Shown here in pieces: positions 25,428 through 34,292 of a DNA stretch of 64,000 nucleotides. The translations under genes were made by a program, and so were the position numbers. The notes under the pieces were generated by a model. That model saw nothing but the letters and a program-made list of their open reading frames with translations, was not told the DNA's origin and did not search any database. Position 1 is the stretch's first letter; every line of letters begins with the position of its first letter. The stretch comes from Dyadobacter luteus (GTDB lineage: Bacteria; Bacteroidota; Bacteroidia; Cytophagales; Spirosomataceae): contig NZ_QNUL01000027.1 of the NCBI RefSeq assembly GCF_003383615.1, forward strand, positions 1-64,000, given 5' to 3'.

Positions 25428-26720
25428 ATGAAAAATATTTTAGGAGTATATCTGTCTTTTTTTGCGGCTGTTGTGCTTGCAGGCTGTGCATCATCAGGAA
25501 AGGTTGCCAAACCTCTGCCCGAGGCTCAGGTATATGCATCTGAACAGGCAGCAACGCCTCCATCCAGTGAAGAACTTTCTCTGGTGTCAATCCAGAGCAA
25601 ATATCTGATCAAAGACACCACTCAGGTAAAAGTATACTTGTATGTGGATGCCTATCGTGGCAAAAACAGCATCCCGGTCGATGATTTTATAAGAATATAT
25701 AATCTCAATTATGTCATTTACTCCGACTACGGTGCACGCGACAGGCTGGGATATGGTAATGTGAAACTTACCAACTCTAATGTAAGTAAGGTTGGTAACA
25801 GAATCGTCATCAGCTTCGACGTGAAGAGTCCGAATAAGGACTATGGTGTATTGCTAAGTGAGATCAGCCAGACCGGCACTTTGAAAAAAGTATTAAATGA
25901 CCTTACTATCCGCTTTAAAAAGCAGTCGACCAGTGAGCTATATGGCGTATATACGGCTGCAAGTTCTGAGCCATTGCAACGCCATTACATCAATTCCAAC
26001 GAACAGTTTACAATCAAAAGAGCCAACGAGAGTGCTGATCAACTGCATGTGTTTTACTACAAGCACAGCTTCGATCCGGCAGGTTCTCCTATGAATACTG
26101 CCCCTCCGAAGTCGGCAGCAAAATCACTGCAGGTGGACAGTTCGTTTACAATCAGAACAAACGAACCCATTACGTTTGAAAAGGAGGGTCTTTACAACAT
26201 ATTTTCCGATACTACTCAGTCTGAGGGAATGGGAATCCTGATTGTAAACGAGCGTTTTCCTAAAACTACGCAGCCTGAAATGTTGTTAGGGCCTTTGCTT
26301 TACATGAGTACAAATACAGAAATCGCCGATATCAAAAAAGCGGAAGATTTCAAGAAGGCACTCGATAAGTACTGGCTTAATCTGATGAACGGCAACGAAG
26401 AGCTTGCGCGTCAATCCATCAAATCTTTCTATACGCGTGTGGAGGAAGCAAATACGCTTTTTACAACGTATAAAGAAGGATGGAAAACCGACAAGGGAAT
26501 GATTTATATTGTTCTGGGTTCACCGGATAAGGTACAACGCAGCAAAGACCGCGAAGTCTGGACTTATGAGCGCCGCGGTAATGCACAGAACGTCAATTTT
26601 ACATTTAACAGAAGAAACAATCAATTTGTGGATGATCACTATGAGCTGGTTCGGTATGCCGAATATCAGCCAATTTGGTATCCAATGGTAGAAGCATGGA
26701 GAAACGGAACTATACGGTAA
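25428..26720 (+). CDS. GWxTD domain lipoprotein
   Basis: This 430-residue protein has a lipoprotein signal ending in the lipobox LAGC (Cys20). A beta-rich N-terminal region (about 45-250) follows, and the C-terminal GWxTD domain contains YKEGWKTDKGMIYIVLGSPD with the namesake motif and EVWTYERRG. GWxTD proteins are common in Bacteroidota and neighbouring phyla and have no established function, but they are envelope proteins. Its 3-prime end overlaps the start of the rlmB-like gene by about 25 nt, so the two are probably translationally coupled. Confidence 0.9.
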   Translation: MKNILGVYLSFFAAVVLAGCASSGKVAKPLPEAQVYASEQAATPPSSEELSLVSIQSKYLIKDTTQVKVYLYVDAYRGKNSIPVDDFIRIYNLNYVIYSDYGARDRLGYGNVKLTNSNVSKVGNRIVISFDVKSPNKDYGVLLSEISQTGTLKKVLNDLTIRFKKQSTSELYGVYTAASSEPLQRHYINSNEQFTIKRANESADQLHVFYYKHSFDPAGSPMNTAPPKSAAKSLQVDSSFTIRTNEPITFEKEGLYNIFSDTTQSEGMGILIVNERFPKTTQPEMLLGPLLYMSTNTEIADIKKAEDFKKALDKYWLNLMNGNEELARQSIKSFYTRVEEANTLFTTYKEGWKTDKGMIYIVLGSPDKVQRSKDREVWTYERRGNAQNVNFTFNRRNNQFVDDHYELVRYAEYQPIWYPMVEAWRNGTIR

Positions 26721-27463
26721 GAAAACCCGCCCCAAGACCATCCCAGGCGGATATGGTTTTTGGTACACAGTCGGTACTTGAAACACTTCGCTCAGGAAAG
26801 GAGATCGAAAGATTATTTATTCAGAGAGAGCTTGGTATGGCTGAGATTGAAAAACTCGCCAAAGAACTTGGTATTCCCTATCAGCGCGTTCCGGTTGAAA
26901 AACTGAACCGCGTGACACGGAAAAACCACCAGGGGGTGATTGCTTTTGTGTCCCCTATCCAATATATGCCTTTGCACAATGTGCTTACGCAAGTTTATGA
27001 GGATGGTAAAGTTCCATTTTTCCTATTACTGGATAGAATAACAGATGTAAGAAATTTTGGAGCTATCGCCCGTACTGCTGAGTGTGCAGGTGTACAGGGT
27101 ATTATCGTGCCAATAAAGGGAGGAGCACAGATTAATGCGGATGCGATGAAAACGTCTTCCGGAGCTTTGAACTTCCTTCCGATTTGCAGAGAACCGAATC
27201 TATATGAGACGTTACTTTACCTTCGCAACAGCGGCTTGCAAATTATAGCTTGTACTGAAAAAACAGACAAATCTGTTTATGATATTGACTTTTCAGTTCC
27301 GACAGTTATCATTATGGGTTCTGAAGAAGATGGTATTTCCAAAGAATTTATACAACTGGCCGATAGCGGTGCAAGAATTCCTTTGAATGGTAAGGTTGAA
27401 TCGTTAAACGTTGCAGTTGCCAGCTCAATTATTCTTTATGAAGCTGTGAGGCAGAGGGTTTAA
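26696..27463 (+). CDS. rlmB: 23S rRNA 2-prime-O-ribose methyltransferase, RlmB type
   Basis: This SpoU/TrmH-family enzyme of 255 residues has an N-terminal substrate-binding domain (VFGTQSVLETLRSGKEIERLFIQ) and a trefoil-knot domain: LLLDRITDVRNFGAIARTAECAGVQGII, then IIMGSEEDGISKEFIQLAD and PLNGKVESLNVAVASSIILYE (motif 3, which binds S-adenosylmethionine). It resembles RlmB, which methylates G2251 of 23S rRNA, and TrmH homologues of other targets cannot be excluded. I chose the start at 26696 (MEKRNYT) over the upstream in-frame ATG at 26675 because the latter lies deeper in the GWxTD gene. It overlaps that gene by 25 nt. A second SpoU enzyme is encoded at 59420. Confidence 0.9.
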   Translation: MEKRNYTVRKPAPRPSQADMVFGTQSVLETLRSGKEIERLFIQRELGMAEIEKLAKELGIPYQRVPVEKLNRVTRKNHQGVIAFVSPIQYMPLHNVLTQVYEDGKVPFFLLLDRITDVRNFGAIARTAECAGVQGIIVPIKGGAQINADAMKTSSGALNFLPICREPNLYETLLYLRNSGLQIIACTEKTDKSVYDIDFSVPTVIIMGSEEDGISKEFIQLADSGARIPLNGKVESLNVAVASSIILYEAVRQRV

Positions 27464-27464
27464 A

Positions 27465-27600
27465 ATGAGGAGTTAAGAAGTTAAAGAATGAAAAGGAGTT
27501 AAGAGCACAGAGCTTTTAACTCCTTTTTTATTTGAGTACTTTAAATAAAAAAGGAGTTAAAAACGTAGGACACCTGACGCCTAACTTCCTTAACTCCTTA
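27465..27600. repeat. palindromic AAGGAGTTAA word array between convergent genes
   Basis: Two nested hairpins built from the same ten-base word, AAGGAGTTAA, fill the 156-nt gap between the convergent rlmB and mnmA genes. The first is 27491-27502 with 27516-27527, followed by T-rich sequence that would terminate rlmB. The second is 27551-27560 with 27590-27599, which on the minus strand is preceded by A-rich and followed by T-rich sequence that would terminate mnmA. A further partial copy begins near 27467. It is a bidirectional terminator made of word repeats. Confidence 0.7.
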
Positions 27601-27619
27601 TAACTCTTGTAACTTCTTC

Positions 27620-28726
27620 CTAAGCCTGCCTAAAGTTCTTCATAATCCAGCCACCGCCAACTACATCGTCTCCTTCATAAAAAACAGCAGCCTGGCCAGG
27701 TGCGATGCCATTTACACCGTCATGGAAATGAACTTTCACTTTTCCATCTCCCTCAGGCAGAAGCGTAGCCGGAGTTCCTTCATGTTTGTAACGTACTTTG
27801 GTAACGGTTTCTAATGGCTCTGTAATCCCATCATATTTCTGCCAGTTCAATTTACCCACTACCATTCCATCACGGAAAAGGTCAGGCAAATCGCCGAGCA
27901 CAACTTCATTTGTATCTTTTCTTACTTCTGTCACAAATACCGGACGTCCCAACGCTATCCCAAGCCCCTTACGCTGCCCGACAGTATAGAATGGATATCC
28001 TTCATGTTTCCCTACAACGGTGCCGTCTTCGTATACAAAATTCCCTCCTGCCACTTCCGCTTCCAATCCGGGAATACGACGTTTCAGGAATCCGCGGTAA
28101 TCATTATCCGGAACGAAACAGATTTCATAGCTCTCAGCTTTATTTACAAGATCAATAAAACCGCGCTGCTTCGCCATTTCACGAATTTCAGTTTTATGCA
28201 AATGTCCCAGGGGCAACTTCGTACGGCTCAGACTTTCCTGAGATACGCCCCAAAGCACATAACTTTGGTCCTTCCATGCATCAATTCCTTTTGATACATA
28301 ATGACGTCCGTTATGAATATTCATATTGGCATAGTGCCCCGTAGCGATAAATTCGCAGTCGAGTCTGTCAGCGCGACGTAACAACGCATCCCACTTGATG
28401 TGTGTGTTGCACAAAACGCATGGATTAGGCGTACGGCCTTCCAGATATTCTCCTGTGAAGTGATCAATTACATAATCCCCGAACTCATTCCGGATATCAA
28501 GAATATAGTGAGGAAAACCCAGCTCTACAGCTATACTACGGGCATCATTAATGGAGTCGAGCGAACAGCAACCGGTTTCTTTTTTGGTGCCACCGCTACT
28601 TGCATAGTCCCAGGTTTTCATCGTCATACCGATCACCTCGTAACCTTGCTCATGTAACATTACAGCCGCCAGAGAGCTGTCTATGCCGCCACTCATAGCG
28701 ACCAGTATTCGTCCGTGTTTACTCAT
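27620..28726 (-). CDS. mnmA: tRNA 2-thiouridine(34) synthase
   Basis: This 368-residue enzyme thiolates the wobble uridine of tRNA Lys, Glu and Gln. The PP-loop ATP-binding motif MSGGIDSSLAA is at the N-terminus. The catalytic cysteines correspond to Cys106 in NPCVLCNTHIKW and Cys203 in SYEICFVPD, the usual pair of MnmA. The YTVGQRKGLG motif and a C-terminal beta-barrel (KVKVHFHDGVNGIAPGQAAVF) complete the fold. The extra cysteines near residue 53 and at 103 are not unusual. It is convergent with rlmB. All features indicate an active enzyme. Confidence 0.97.
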   Translation of the reverse strand: MSKHGRILVAMSGGIDSSLAAVMLHEQGYEVIGMTMKTWDYASSGGTKKETGCCSLDSINDARSIAVELGFPHYILDIRNEFGDYVIDHFTGEYLEGRTPNPCVLCNTHIKWDALLRRADRLDCEFIATGHYANMNIHNGRHYVSKGIDAWKDQSYVLWGVSQESLSRTKLPLGHLHKTEIREMAKQRGFIDLVNKAESYEICFVPDNDYRGFLKRRIPGLEAEVAGGNFVYEDGTVVGKHEGYPFYTVGQRKGLGIALGRPVFVTEVRKDTNEVVLGDLPDLFRDGMVVGKLNWQKYDGITEPLETVTKVRYKHEGTPATLLPEGDGKVKVHFHDGVNGIAPGQAAVFYEGDDVVGGGWIMKNFRQA

Positions 28727-28855
28727 GGTGAGAATCTGCGAAGGTTGAACGCCTTCCGATTTTGTTTAAATTGAAAATTGCTAACGACAAAAATCTGCTG
28801 TTAAGTTCCCCAAAGGTAGCGATATTGTACGATAAACCTTAAATCTAAATATCCA

Positions 28856-29899
28856 TCAGGAAATCACCTGTCTGATTACATTCTTGATATTCAGTTCAAT
28901 AATATCTGTCATACTTTTGCAGTGATTGTAGTGTGAATCCTGATAATGTTTTGCCAAACCAGAGCTCAACTGATGAATATTCTCCGGGGTTGAAATATTG
29001 TCTTTGATAGAAACATCACGCAATTCTTTAAGCCGATGCCTTTCACTCCGAGCCTGATACATAATCGATGACTGCTCTTCCTGCTGATACTGAAGTACTG
29101 TTTTATCTGTCAGGTATTCCATTGCCAACTCAACGTAAGCCCTGTTTTCTTTGAAAAACTGAGGCATATATACTTTCAGATTTCCTTCATAAAACTGCTG
29201 ATCAAAATCAATGGCGCGCAGGCGAAATTGAAAATCGTCAAAATCGGGCGTGATCTGCATGACAAAATTGTAAGCCCGCATATCTCCCAGAAGTGTGATT
29301 TTACAACGTTCATTGAATTTCACAAACTCTTTGGCTATACGGATCGGATTGTAATCAGTATGTCCTAAACGTGTTTGCGCAAATACATCTCCTGGTATCC
29401 CTGCAATATGTTCCTCCACCAGTGTTTCTCCGTCGACCAGGTAATTCACCTGATTGGGCGAAAAAATCTCTTCCAGCTCCAGTCCGTAAATGCGCGACGC
29501 ATCTGCTTTTTTGATATAGAAATAATCGTAAATATCGTTCAGCCTGTTTACGATCTTAACCCGAAAAGGGTTCGAATTACCAAACTTGCAGTAATCAATC
29601 CTGTCTATATACTTATGCTCAACAATACGCAGATTACCTGACGCCTTCAGCATCGCGTAGGCCTTTTTTAAACCGTTATGCAGGCGCTCCATTTCGTGAG
29701 GCGGATACATTGGGCTTTCCCAAAGCGTATCGTTCCCAAATTTGTCACTCACGGGAAATGATTCGTGAAAATAAAGCAGATCGTGGTAACTAACCGGAAG
29801 TTTGGCATCCCGCTGATAAAACCGCAAATATCTTCTCAGCTCCGCACTAACCGGATAAATCGGCTTCTTTTTAAGAATAGTCACATCTCCCTTTTCCAT
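28856..29899 (-). CDS. uncharacterised protein with kinase-like catalytic motifs
   Basis: This 347-residue protein is not assigned to a family I know. Around residues 125-235 it has the order of motifs expected in the protein kinase/aminoglycoside phosphotransferase fold. YFYIKKAD (Lys130/131) would be the ATP-lysine, LELEE the helix-C acid, TLVEEHIAG a hinge, LLGDMRAYN (Asp206 and Asn211, five apart) the catalytic loop, and RAIDFDQQ (Asp231/Asp233) the metal-binding aspartates. No glycine-rich loop is clear. The remainder is polar and helical. It is flanked by mnmA on the same strand and mobA divergently, neither giving a function. The kinase reading is an inference from motif order. Confidence 0.6.
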   Translation of the reverse strand: MEKGDVTILKKKPIYPVSAELRRYLRFYQRDAKLPVSYHDLLYFHESFPVSDKFGNDTLWESPMYPPHEMERLHNGLKKAYAMLKASGNLRIVEHKYIDRIDYCKFGNSNPFRVKIVNRLNDIYDYFYIKKADASRIYGLELEEIFSPNQVNYLVDGETLVEEHIAGIPGDVFAQTRLGHTDYNPIRIAKEFVKFNERCKITLLGDMRAYNFVMQITPDFDDFQFRLRAIDFDQQFYEGNLKVYMPQFFKENRAYVELAMEYLTDKTVLQYQQEEQSSIMYQARSERHRLKELRDVSIKDNISTPENIHQLSSGLAKHYQDSHYNHCKSMTDIIELNIKNVIRQVIS

Positions 29900-30063
29900 A
29901 CCTTTTTATTTAACTGCAACGCGCTGCTTTACTTTATAAGGATTACCAAGCTACAAAAATTAACGTAATCTGATTAGCTACACGACATGGATAACAAACT
30001 TAAACCACAAATAAGCTCCATTTAAAGTTTCACCATGCTAACTTCACAGGAAGAACTGAGCTT

Positions 30064-30672
30064 ATGAAAACAGAAAGTCATCTTTATGGTTTAGTGGTTG
30101 GCGGAGGAGAAAGTCAGCGTATGGGAAAGGATAAAGCTTTTCTGACCTATTACGAAAAACCACAGTGTTTTCACCTTACTGATCTTTTAAAGAACGAGCC
30201 AGCACTCTGCGAACAGGTATTTATTTCCTGTAACGAGAAACAGCAACACCTCATTCCTGCCGCATACCAACCTCTTCCTGATAAAACTGCTTATAAAAGT
30301 AATGGCCCGATTGCGTCATTACTGACTGCATTTGAAAAATATCCCGGGAACGACTTTCTGATCGTTGGCTGCGACTATCCCCTACTTTCAATAAGAGAGC
30401 TTCGATCATTCCTGAACACAATCAGGAGAGAAAGCATTGCAGCTACTTTTTATAACAACGAGAACAAATATGAGCCATTAATAGGATGGTATTCTGCGCA
30501 GTGTGCGCCTTTGCTGATGCAATTTTATCGCGAGGGAAACCGTTCTCTTCAGCATTTTCTAAGGCAAAACAACGCTGAGAAATATGTACCTGAACAGTTA
30601 GAAACAATGAAGAGTGCGGATACACCTGAAGATTACGAGCGCATTCTCAGTATTTTACAAAAACGATTTTGA
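30064..30672 (+). CDS. mobA: molybdenum cofactor guanylyltransferase
   Basis: This 202-residue nucleotidyltransferase has the N-terminal signature LVVGGGESQRMGKDKAFL (GGxSxRMGxDK), then the GPIASLLTAFE and DFLIVGCDYPLLS segments, in which Asp-Tyr-Pro is the metal-binding motif of the family. It attaches GMP to molybdopterin, making the bis-MGD cofactor needed by enzymes of the DMSO reductase family. This fits its downstream neighbours fdhD, a DUF7009 gene and a molybdopterin oxidoreductase gene, with spacings of 1 nt, a 4-nt overlap and 2 nt. It heads this operon. Confidence 0.9.
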   Translation: MKTESHLYGLVVGGGESQRMGKDKAFLTYYEKPQCFHLTDLLKNEPALCEQVFISCNEKQQHLIPAAYQPLPDKTAYKSNGPIASLLTAFEKYPGNDFLIVGCDYPLLSIRELRSFLNTIRRESIAATFYNNENKYEPLIGWYSAQCAPLLMQFYREGNRSLQHFLRQNNAEKYVPEQLETMKSADTPEDYERILSILQKRF

Positions 30673-30673
30673 C

Positions 30674-31510
30674 ATGAATCCGGATACAGCCGTAGTTACA
30701 AGATCTATCCAGAAATCAACAAGCGAAGGTTTGATATGGCAGGATGATTTTCTGGCAGTGGAAGAGCCTTTGGAAATCAGTATTTCTTATTTGTCGGACC
30801 ATAAAAGGATAAAAAAGAATGTATCGGTTACCATGCGCACGCCTTCCCGTGATGAAGAGCTGGCCCTGGGATTTCTTTTTACCGAAGGAATCATTCGCGA
30901 TTTCAATCAGATTGAGAAAGTAGTATCAAACGAACTTGATCCTAACAAAGTTACAGTGGTGCTCAGGGAGGGCTATGTTCCGAATCTTAATACTTCGGAG
31001 CGGAACTTCTATACAACTTCCAGTTGCGGCGTTTGTGGAAAAGCCAGCATTGACGCGATACATGTTACCTCGTCTTTCCAGCCCTCTTCTCAATTAATGA
31101 CCGTATCTGATCAGGTATTTCTAAAAATCTTTTCGGAACTGAATAGCAGACAGAATATTTTTGAGAGTACCGGAGGATTACATGCTTCCTCTCTGTACGA
31201 TATTAAGGGAAATTTTCAAATGATCTTTGAAGATGTGGGCAGGCACAACGCTCTTGACAAACTCATTGGCGCTGCCTTCCGAAGTAATATGTTACCTCTT
31301 CAGGGATCGGTTTTATTATTGAGTGGAAGAGCCAGTTTCGAGTTGATACAGAAAGCACACATGGCCGGCATCATGATAGTAGCTGCTATTGGCGCTCCAT
31401 CGAGCCTTGCAGCAGAACTGGCAGAATCCTCAGGAATAACATTGGTAGGCTTTTTGTCAAAAGAGAAATTCAACATTTATACAGGTTTCGACCGGATCAG
31501 CAAATTATGA
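30674..31510 (+). CDS. fdhD: formate dehydrogenase accessory sulfurtransferase
   Basis: This FdhD protein (278 residues from the start chosen here) transfers sulfur to the molybdenum cofactor of formate dehydrogenases. The conserved YTTSSCGVCGKASID holds the CxxC motif, and EDVGRHNALDKLIG and LLLSGRASFELIQKA are the other signature segments. The start at 30674 directly follows the mobA stop by 1 nt; an in-frame upstream extension to 30614 runs through mobA and was rejected. Its presence indicates that the downstream FdhF/YdeP-like enzyme receives a sulfido-ligand on molybdenum. Confidence 0.95.
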   Translation: MNPDTAVVTRSIQKSTSEGLIWQDDFLAVEEPLEISISYLSDHKRIKKNVSVTMRTPSRDEELALGFLFTEGIIRDFNQIEKVVSNELDPNKVTVVLREGYVPNLNTSERNFYTTSSCGVCGKASIDAIHVTSSFQPSSQLMTVSDQVFLKIFSELNSRQNIFESTGGLHASSLYDIKGNFQMIFEDVGRHNALDKLIGAAFRSNMLPLQGSVLLLSGRASFELIQKAHMAGIMIVAAIGAPSSLAAELAESSGITLVGFLSKEKFNIYTGFDRISKL

Positions 31511-31875
31511 AAATCAGGATACAGGGAAATTCAGTCCGATTCAGACTTTCCCGGACAGAGGTTGAAAAGCTTTGTTCCACAGGACGAATCGAAGATGCGA
31601 CTTCGTTTGGTACAACCCAATTTGGATATGCTGTCAAAAGCGATGCTACTATTGAGCAGCTAACCGCCTCTTACACAGAACACCAGATTACGTTATCAGT
31701 CCCACAATCCTTCCTGGAAAACTGGCCGGACAATCAGTTGGTTGGATTTGAAGCCAATATGCTATTGGACGGAGAAAATACATTGTACCTTCTTATTGAA
31801 AAAGACTTTAAGTGTCTGGATAATACGACGGAAGATCAGTCGGACAACTATGAAAATCCCCTTAAATCCTGCTAA
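31507..31875 (+). CDS. DUF7009 protein in a molybdoenzyme operon
   Basis: This 122-residue cytoplasmic protein starts within the fdhD stop (ATGA overlap of 4 nt) and ends 2 nt before the oxidoreductase gene. Its start, MKIRIQGNSVRFRLSRTEVEK, and the later QITLSVPQSFLENWPDNQLVGFEA suggest a small beta-rich fold. I associate this pattern with DUF7009, recalled as linked to FdhD and formate-type oxidoreductases in Bacteroidota. No catalytic motif is visible. A dedicated maturation or cofactor-insertion partner is a reasonable guess from its position. Confidence 0.72.
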   Translation: MKIRIQGNSVRFRLSRTEVEKLCSTGRIEDATSFGTTQFGYAVKSDATIEQLTASYTEHQITLSVPQSFLENWPDNQLVGFEANMLLDGENTLYLLIEKDFKCLDNTTEDQSDNYENPLKSC

Positions 31876-31877
31876 TC

Positions 31878-34202
31878 ATGAGCAAGCAAGAGCAACATCC
31901 GAATCCGGAAAACCCCGAAACACTTACGGGACTGCGCAGAACGGAAATCGCCAAAGTGGCTGCCGGAATACCTGCTGTAGTATCTGCCCTTAAAATGGTT
32001 ACAGAAGAGGCAGGTTTTAAACGCGGAATGAAAGCCTTGTTGCAGCTCAATCAGAAAGGTGGTTTTGACTGCCCGAGTTGTGCCTGGCCCGATCCGGACG
32101 ACGAAAGATCCGGCATTGCAGAATATTGCGAAAATGGCGCTCGTGCCGTTGCAGAAGAAGCGACGGCTAAAAAACTTACGCCTGATTTCTTCGTAAAAAA
32201 TTCGGTAGCTCAGCTTGCTGCGCTGTCAGATTACGAATTAGGGAAAACCGGACGGATTGCCCAGCCAATGTACCTGCCGGAGGGAGCTTTACATTATAAA
32301 CCCATTTCCTGGAATTCAGCTTTTGAGAAAATAGGATTTGCATTAGGCAGATTGAATACTCCTGACGAAGCTATTTTTTACACATCCGGGAGGACGAGCA
32401 ATGAGGCGGCTTTTCTCTACCAGCTATTCGTAAGAGAGTTTGGAACCAACAACCTGCCCGACTGCAGTAATATGTGCCACGAAAGTAGCGGTGTTGCGCT
32501 GAATGAATCGCTTGGGATTGGCAAAGGCTCCGTCACGCTGGAAGATTTCTATGAAGCTGAAGCCATCATCATACTCGGTCAGAACCCGGGAACAAATCAT
32601 CCAAGAATGCTCACTGCTTTACAAAAAGCAAAAGCTAAGGGAGCAACCATCATTTCCATTAATCCGCTTCCCGAAACAGGGCTGATGGCTTTTAACAATC
32701 CGCAAACGGTACAAGGTGTATTAGGATTGAAGCCAAACCTGACAGATATTTTTTTACAGGTAAAGATCAATGGCGATATGGCAGCATTACAAGCCATTGA
32801 AATGATGCTGTTAAAAATGGAAGAACAAGCGCCCGGCTCCGTTCTTGATCATGCCTTTATCCGGGAACAAACCCATGGTTATGAGAGTTGGAAAGAAAAT
32901 TTACAACAGAAAAATCTCCAGGATCTGGCGAAAGCCAGCGGAATAGCGCTCGGACAGCTTGAAGAAACGGCCCGCATACTGGCACCTAAGAAGAAAATTA
33001 TTGCCTGCTGGGCGATGGGACTTACACAGCACAAAAATGCGGTCGATACCATCAAGGAAATTGTGAATCTGCTTCTGATGAAAGGGAGCATTGGCAAGCC
33101 CGGCGCGGGCACCTGTCCGGTACGCGGGCACAGCAATGTGCAGGGTGACCGTACAGTAGGTATTTACGAAAAACCATCAAAAAGCTTTTTAGATGCTATA
33201 GAAAATAACTTCGGCTTCACGCCGCCTGCCAAACATGGCTATGATGTAGTGGAAGCGATTAAGGCAATGCATGAAGGTAAAGCGCATGTATTTTTCGCCA
33301 TGGGAGGCAATTTCTTGTCGGCTACACCAGATACATTGCTCACTGCTGAAGCTTTGCAAAAATGCCGTCTGACTGTGCAGGTTTCGACCAAACTTAACCG
33401 CAGTCATCTGATCCATGGAAAGGAAGCAATTATTCTTCCATGTTTTGGCCGCAGCGACAGAGACGAAACCGGGGGAGCAGAGCAGTTTGTTTCCTGTGAA
33501 AACTCAATGGGTGTCGTGCAGTCTTCACACGGTGTTTTAGATCCGGTATCGGAACATCTACTGAGCGAACCGGCCATTGTGTGCAAGCTGGCAAAGGCGA
33601 CTTTAGGTAAAAGAAGTAAGATCGACTGGGATCGTTACTTGCGGGATTATGATGTGATCAGGGAGGATATAGAACGAACGATTCCCGGGTTCGACAATTA
33701 TAATGAGCGCGTGCGCAAACCAGGAGGCTTTTATCTGCCGAACTGCAACAGAGAGGGCAATTTCAATACACCTTCGCAAAAGGCACATTTTAACATCGCT
33801 ACAGCTCCGGAAACCGAATTGGAAAAGGATCAGCTTATCATGATGACCATTCGCAGCCATGATCAGTTTAACACAACGGTATATGGCCTGAATGACCGGT
33901 ACAGAGGTATACACAACGAACGCCGTGTGGTGCTGATGAATGCCGGTGATATCAGAGAAAGAAATCTGAAGGAAGGTGATCTGGTTGATCTGGTTAATGA
34001 ATTCGGAGGCTCCAAAAGACAAGTCAGTAAGTTCATCGTTCTTGCTTATCCGATCCCTGAAGGTTGCTGTGCGACCTACTTCCCGGAAGCGAATGTATTG
34101 GTACCGTTAGAAAGCGTAGCTGAGAAGAGCAATACACCTACATCCAAGTATGTGGTTATCATTGTTAATAAACATGATATTCGGCTGAACCAGCTGAAGT
34201 GA
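31878..34202 (+). CDS. FdhF/YdeP family molybdopterin oxidoreductase
   Basis: This 774-residue enzyme of the bis-MGD family has a cysteine-containing N-terminus (FDCPSCAWPDPD, Cys65/Cys68, then Cys84). The molybdopterin domain contains YTSGRTSNEAAFLYQL, and DCSNMCHESSG with Cys200 sits at the position of the molybdenum-ligating Cys or Sec of formate dehydrogenases. Further segments are LGQNPGTNHPRML and FFAMGGNFLSATPD. The C-terminal dinucleotide-binding domain has RSHDQFNTTVYGLNDRYRG. The classical CxxCxxxC iron-sulfur motif is not present in usual form, as in YdeP-type members. The reaction is unproved; formate oxidation is possible but not shown. Operon context with mobA, fdhD and DUF7009 supports an active Mo enzyme. 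Confidence 0.9.
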   Translation: MSKQEQHPNPENPETLTGLRRTEIAKVAAGIPAVVSALKMVTEEAGFKRGMKALLQLNQKGGFDCPSCAWPDPDDERSGIAEYCENGARAVAEEATAKKLTPDFFVKNSVAQLAALSDYELGKTGRIAQPMYLPEGALHYKPISWNSAFEKIGFALGRLNTPDEAIFYTSGRTSNEAAFLYQLFVREFGTNNLPDCSNMCHESSGVALNESLGIGKGSVTLEDFYEAEAIIILGQNPGTNHPRMLTALQKAKAKGATIISINPLPETGLMAFNNPQTVQGVLGLKPNLTDIFLQVKINGDMAALQAIEMMLLKMEEQAPGSVLDHAFIREQTHGYESWKENLQQKNLQDLAKASGIALGQLEETARILAPKKKIIACWAMGLTQHKNAVDTIKEIVNLLLMKGSIGKPGAGTCPVRGHSNVQGDRTVGIYEKPSKSFLDAIENNFGFTPPAKHGYDVVEAIKAMHEGKAHVFFAMGGNFLSATPDTLLTAEALQKCRLTVQVSTKLNRSHLIHGKEAIILPCFGRSDRDETGGAEQFVSCENSMGVVQSSHGVLDPVSEHLLSEPAIVCKLAKATLGKRSKIDWDRYLRDYDVIREDIERTIPGFDNYNERVRKPGGFYLPNCNREGNFNTPSQKAHFNIATAPETELEKDQLIMMTIRSHDQFNTTVYGLNDRYRGIHNERRVVLMNAGDIRERNLKEGDLVDLVNEFGGSKRQVSKFIVLAYPIPEGCCATYFPEANVLVPLESVAEKSNTPTSKYVVIIVNKHDIRLNQLK

Positions 34203-34292
34203 TGCCGGCTTAACGGAAATTTAATATTTTGTTACCTTATCCGTTCCTTTTCTTTGTACCGGAAAATAGTCCGAAAGAGGCGCTTTTTGTAA

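Noticed and set aside
30614-30673. Extended N-terminus for FdhD
   Set aside because: The upstream in-frame ATG lies inside mobA and gives an unrelated sequence; the family N-terminus begins at 30674.
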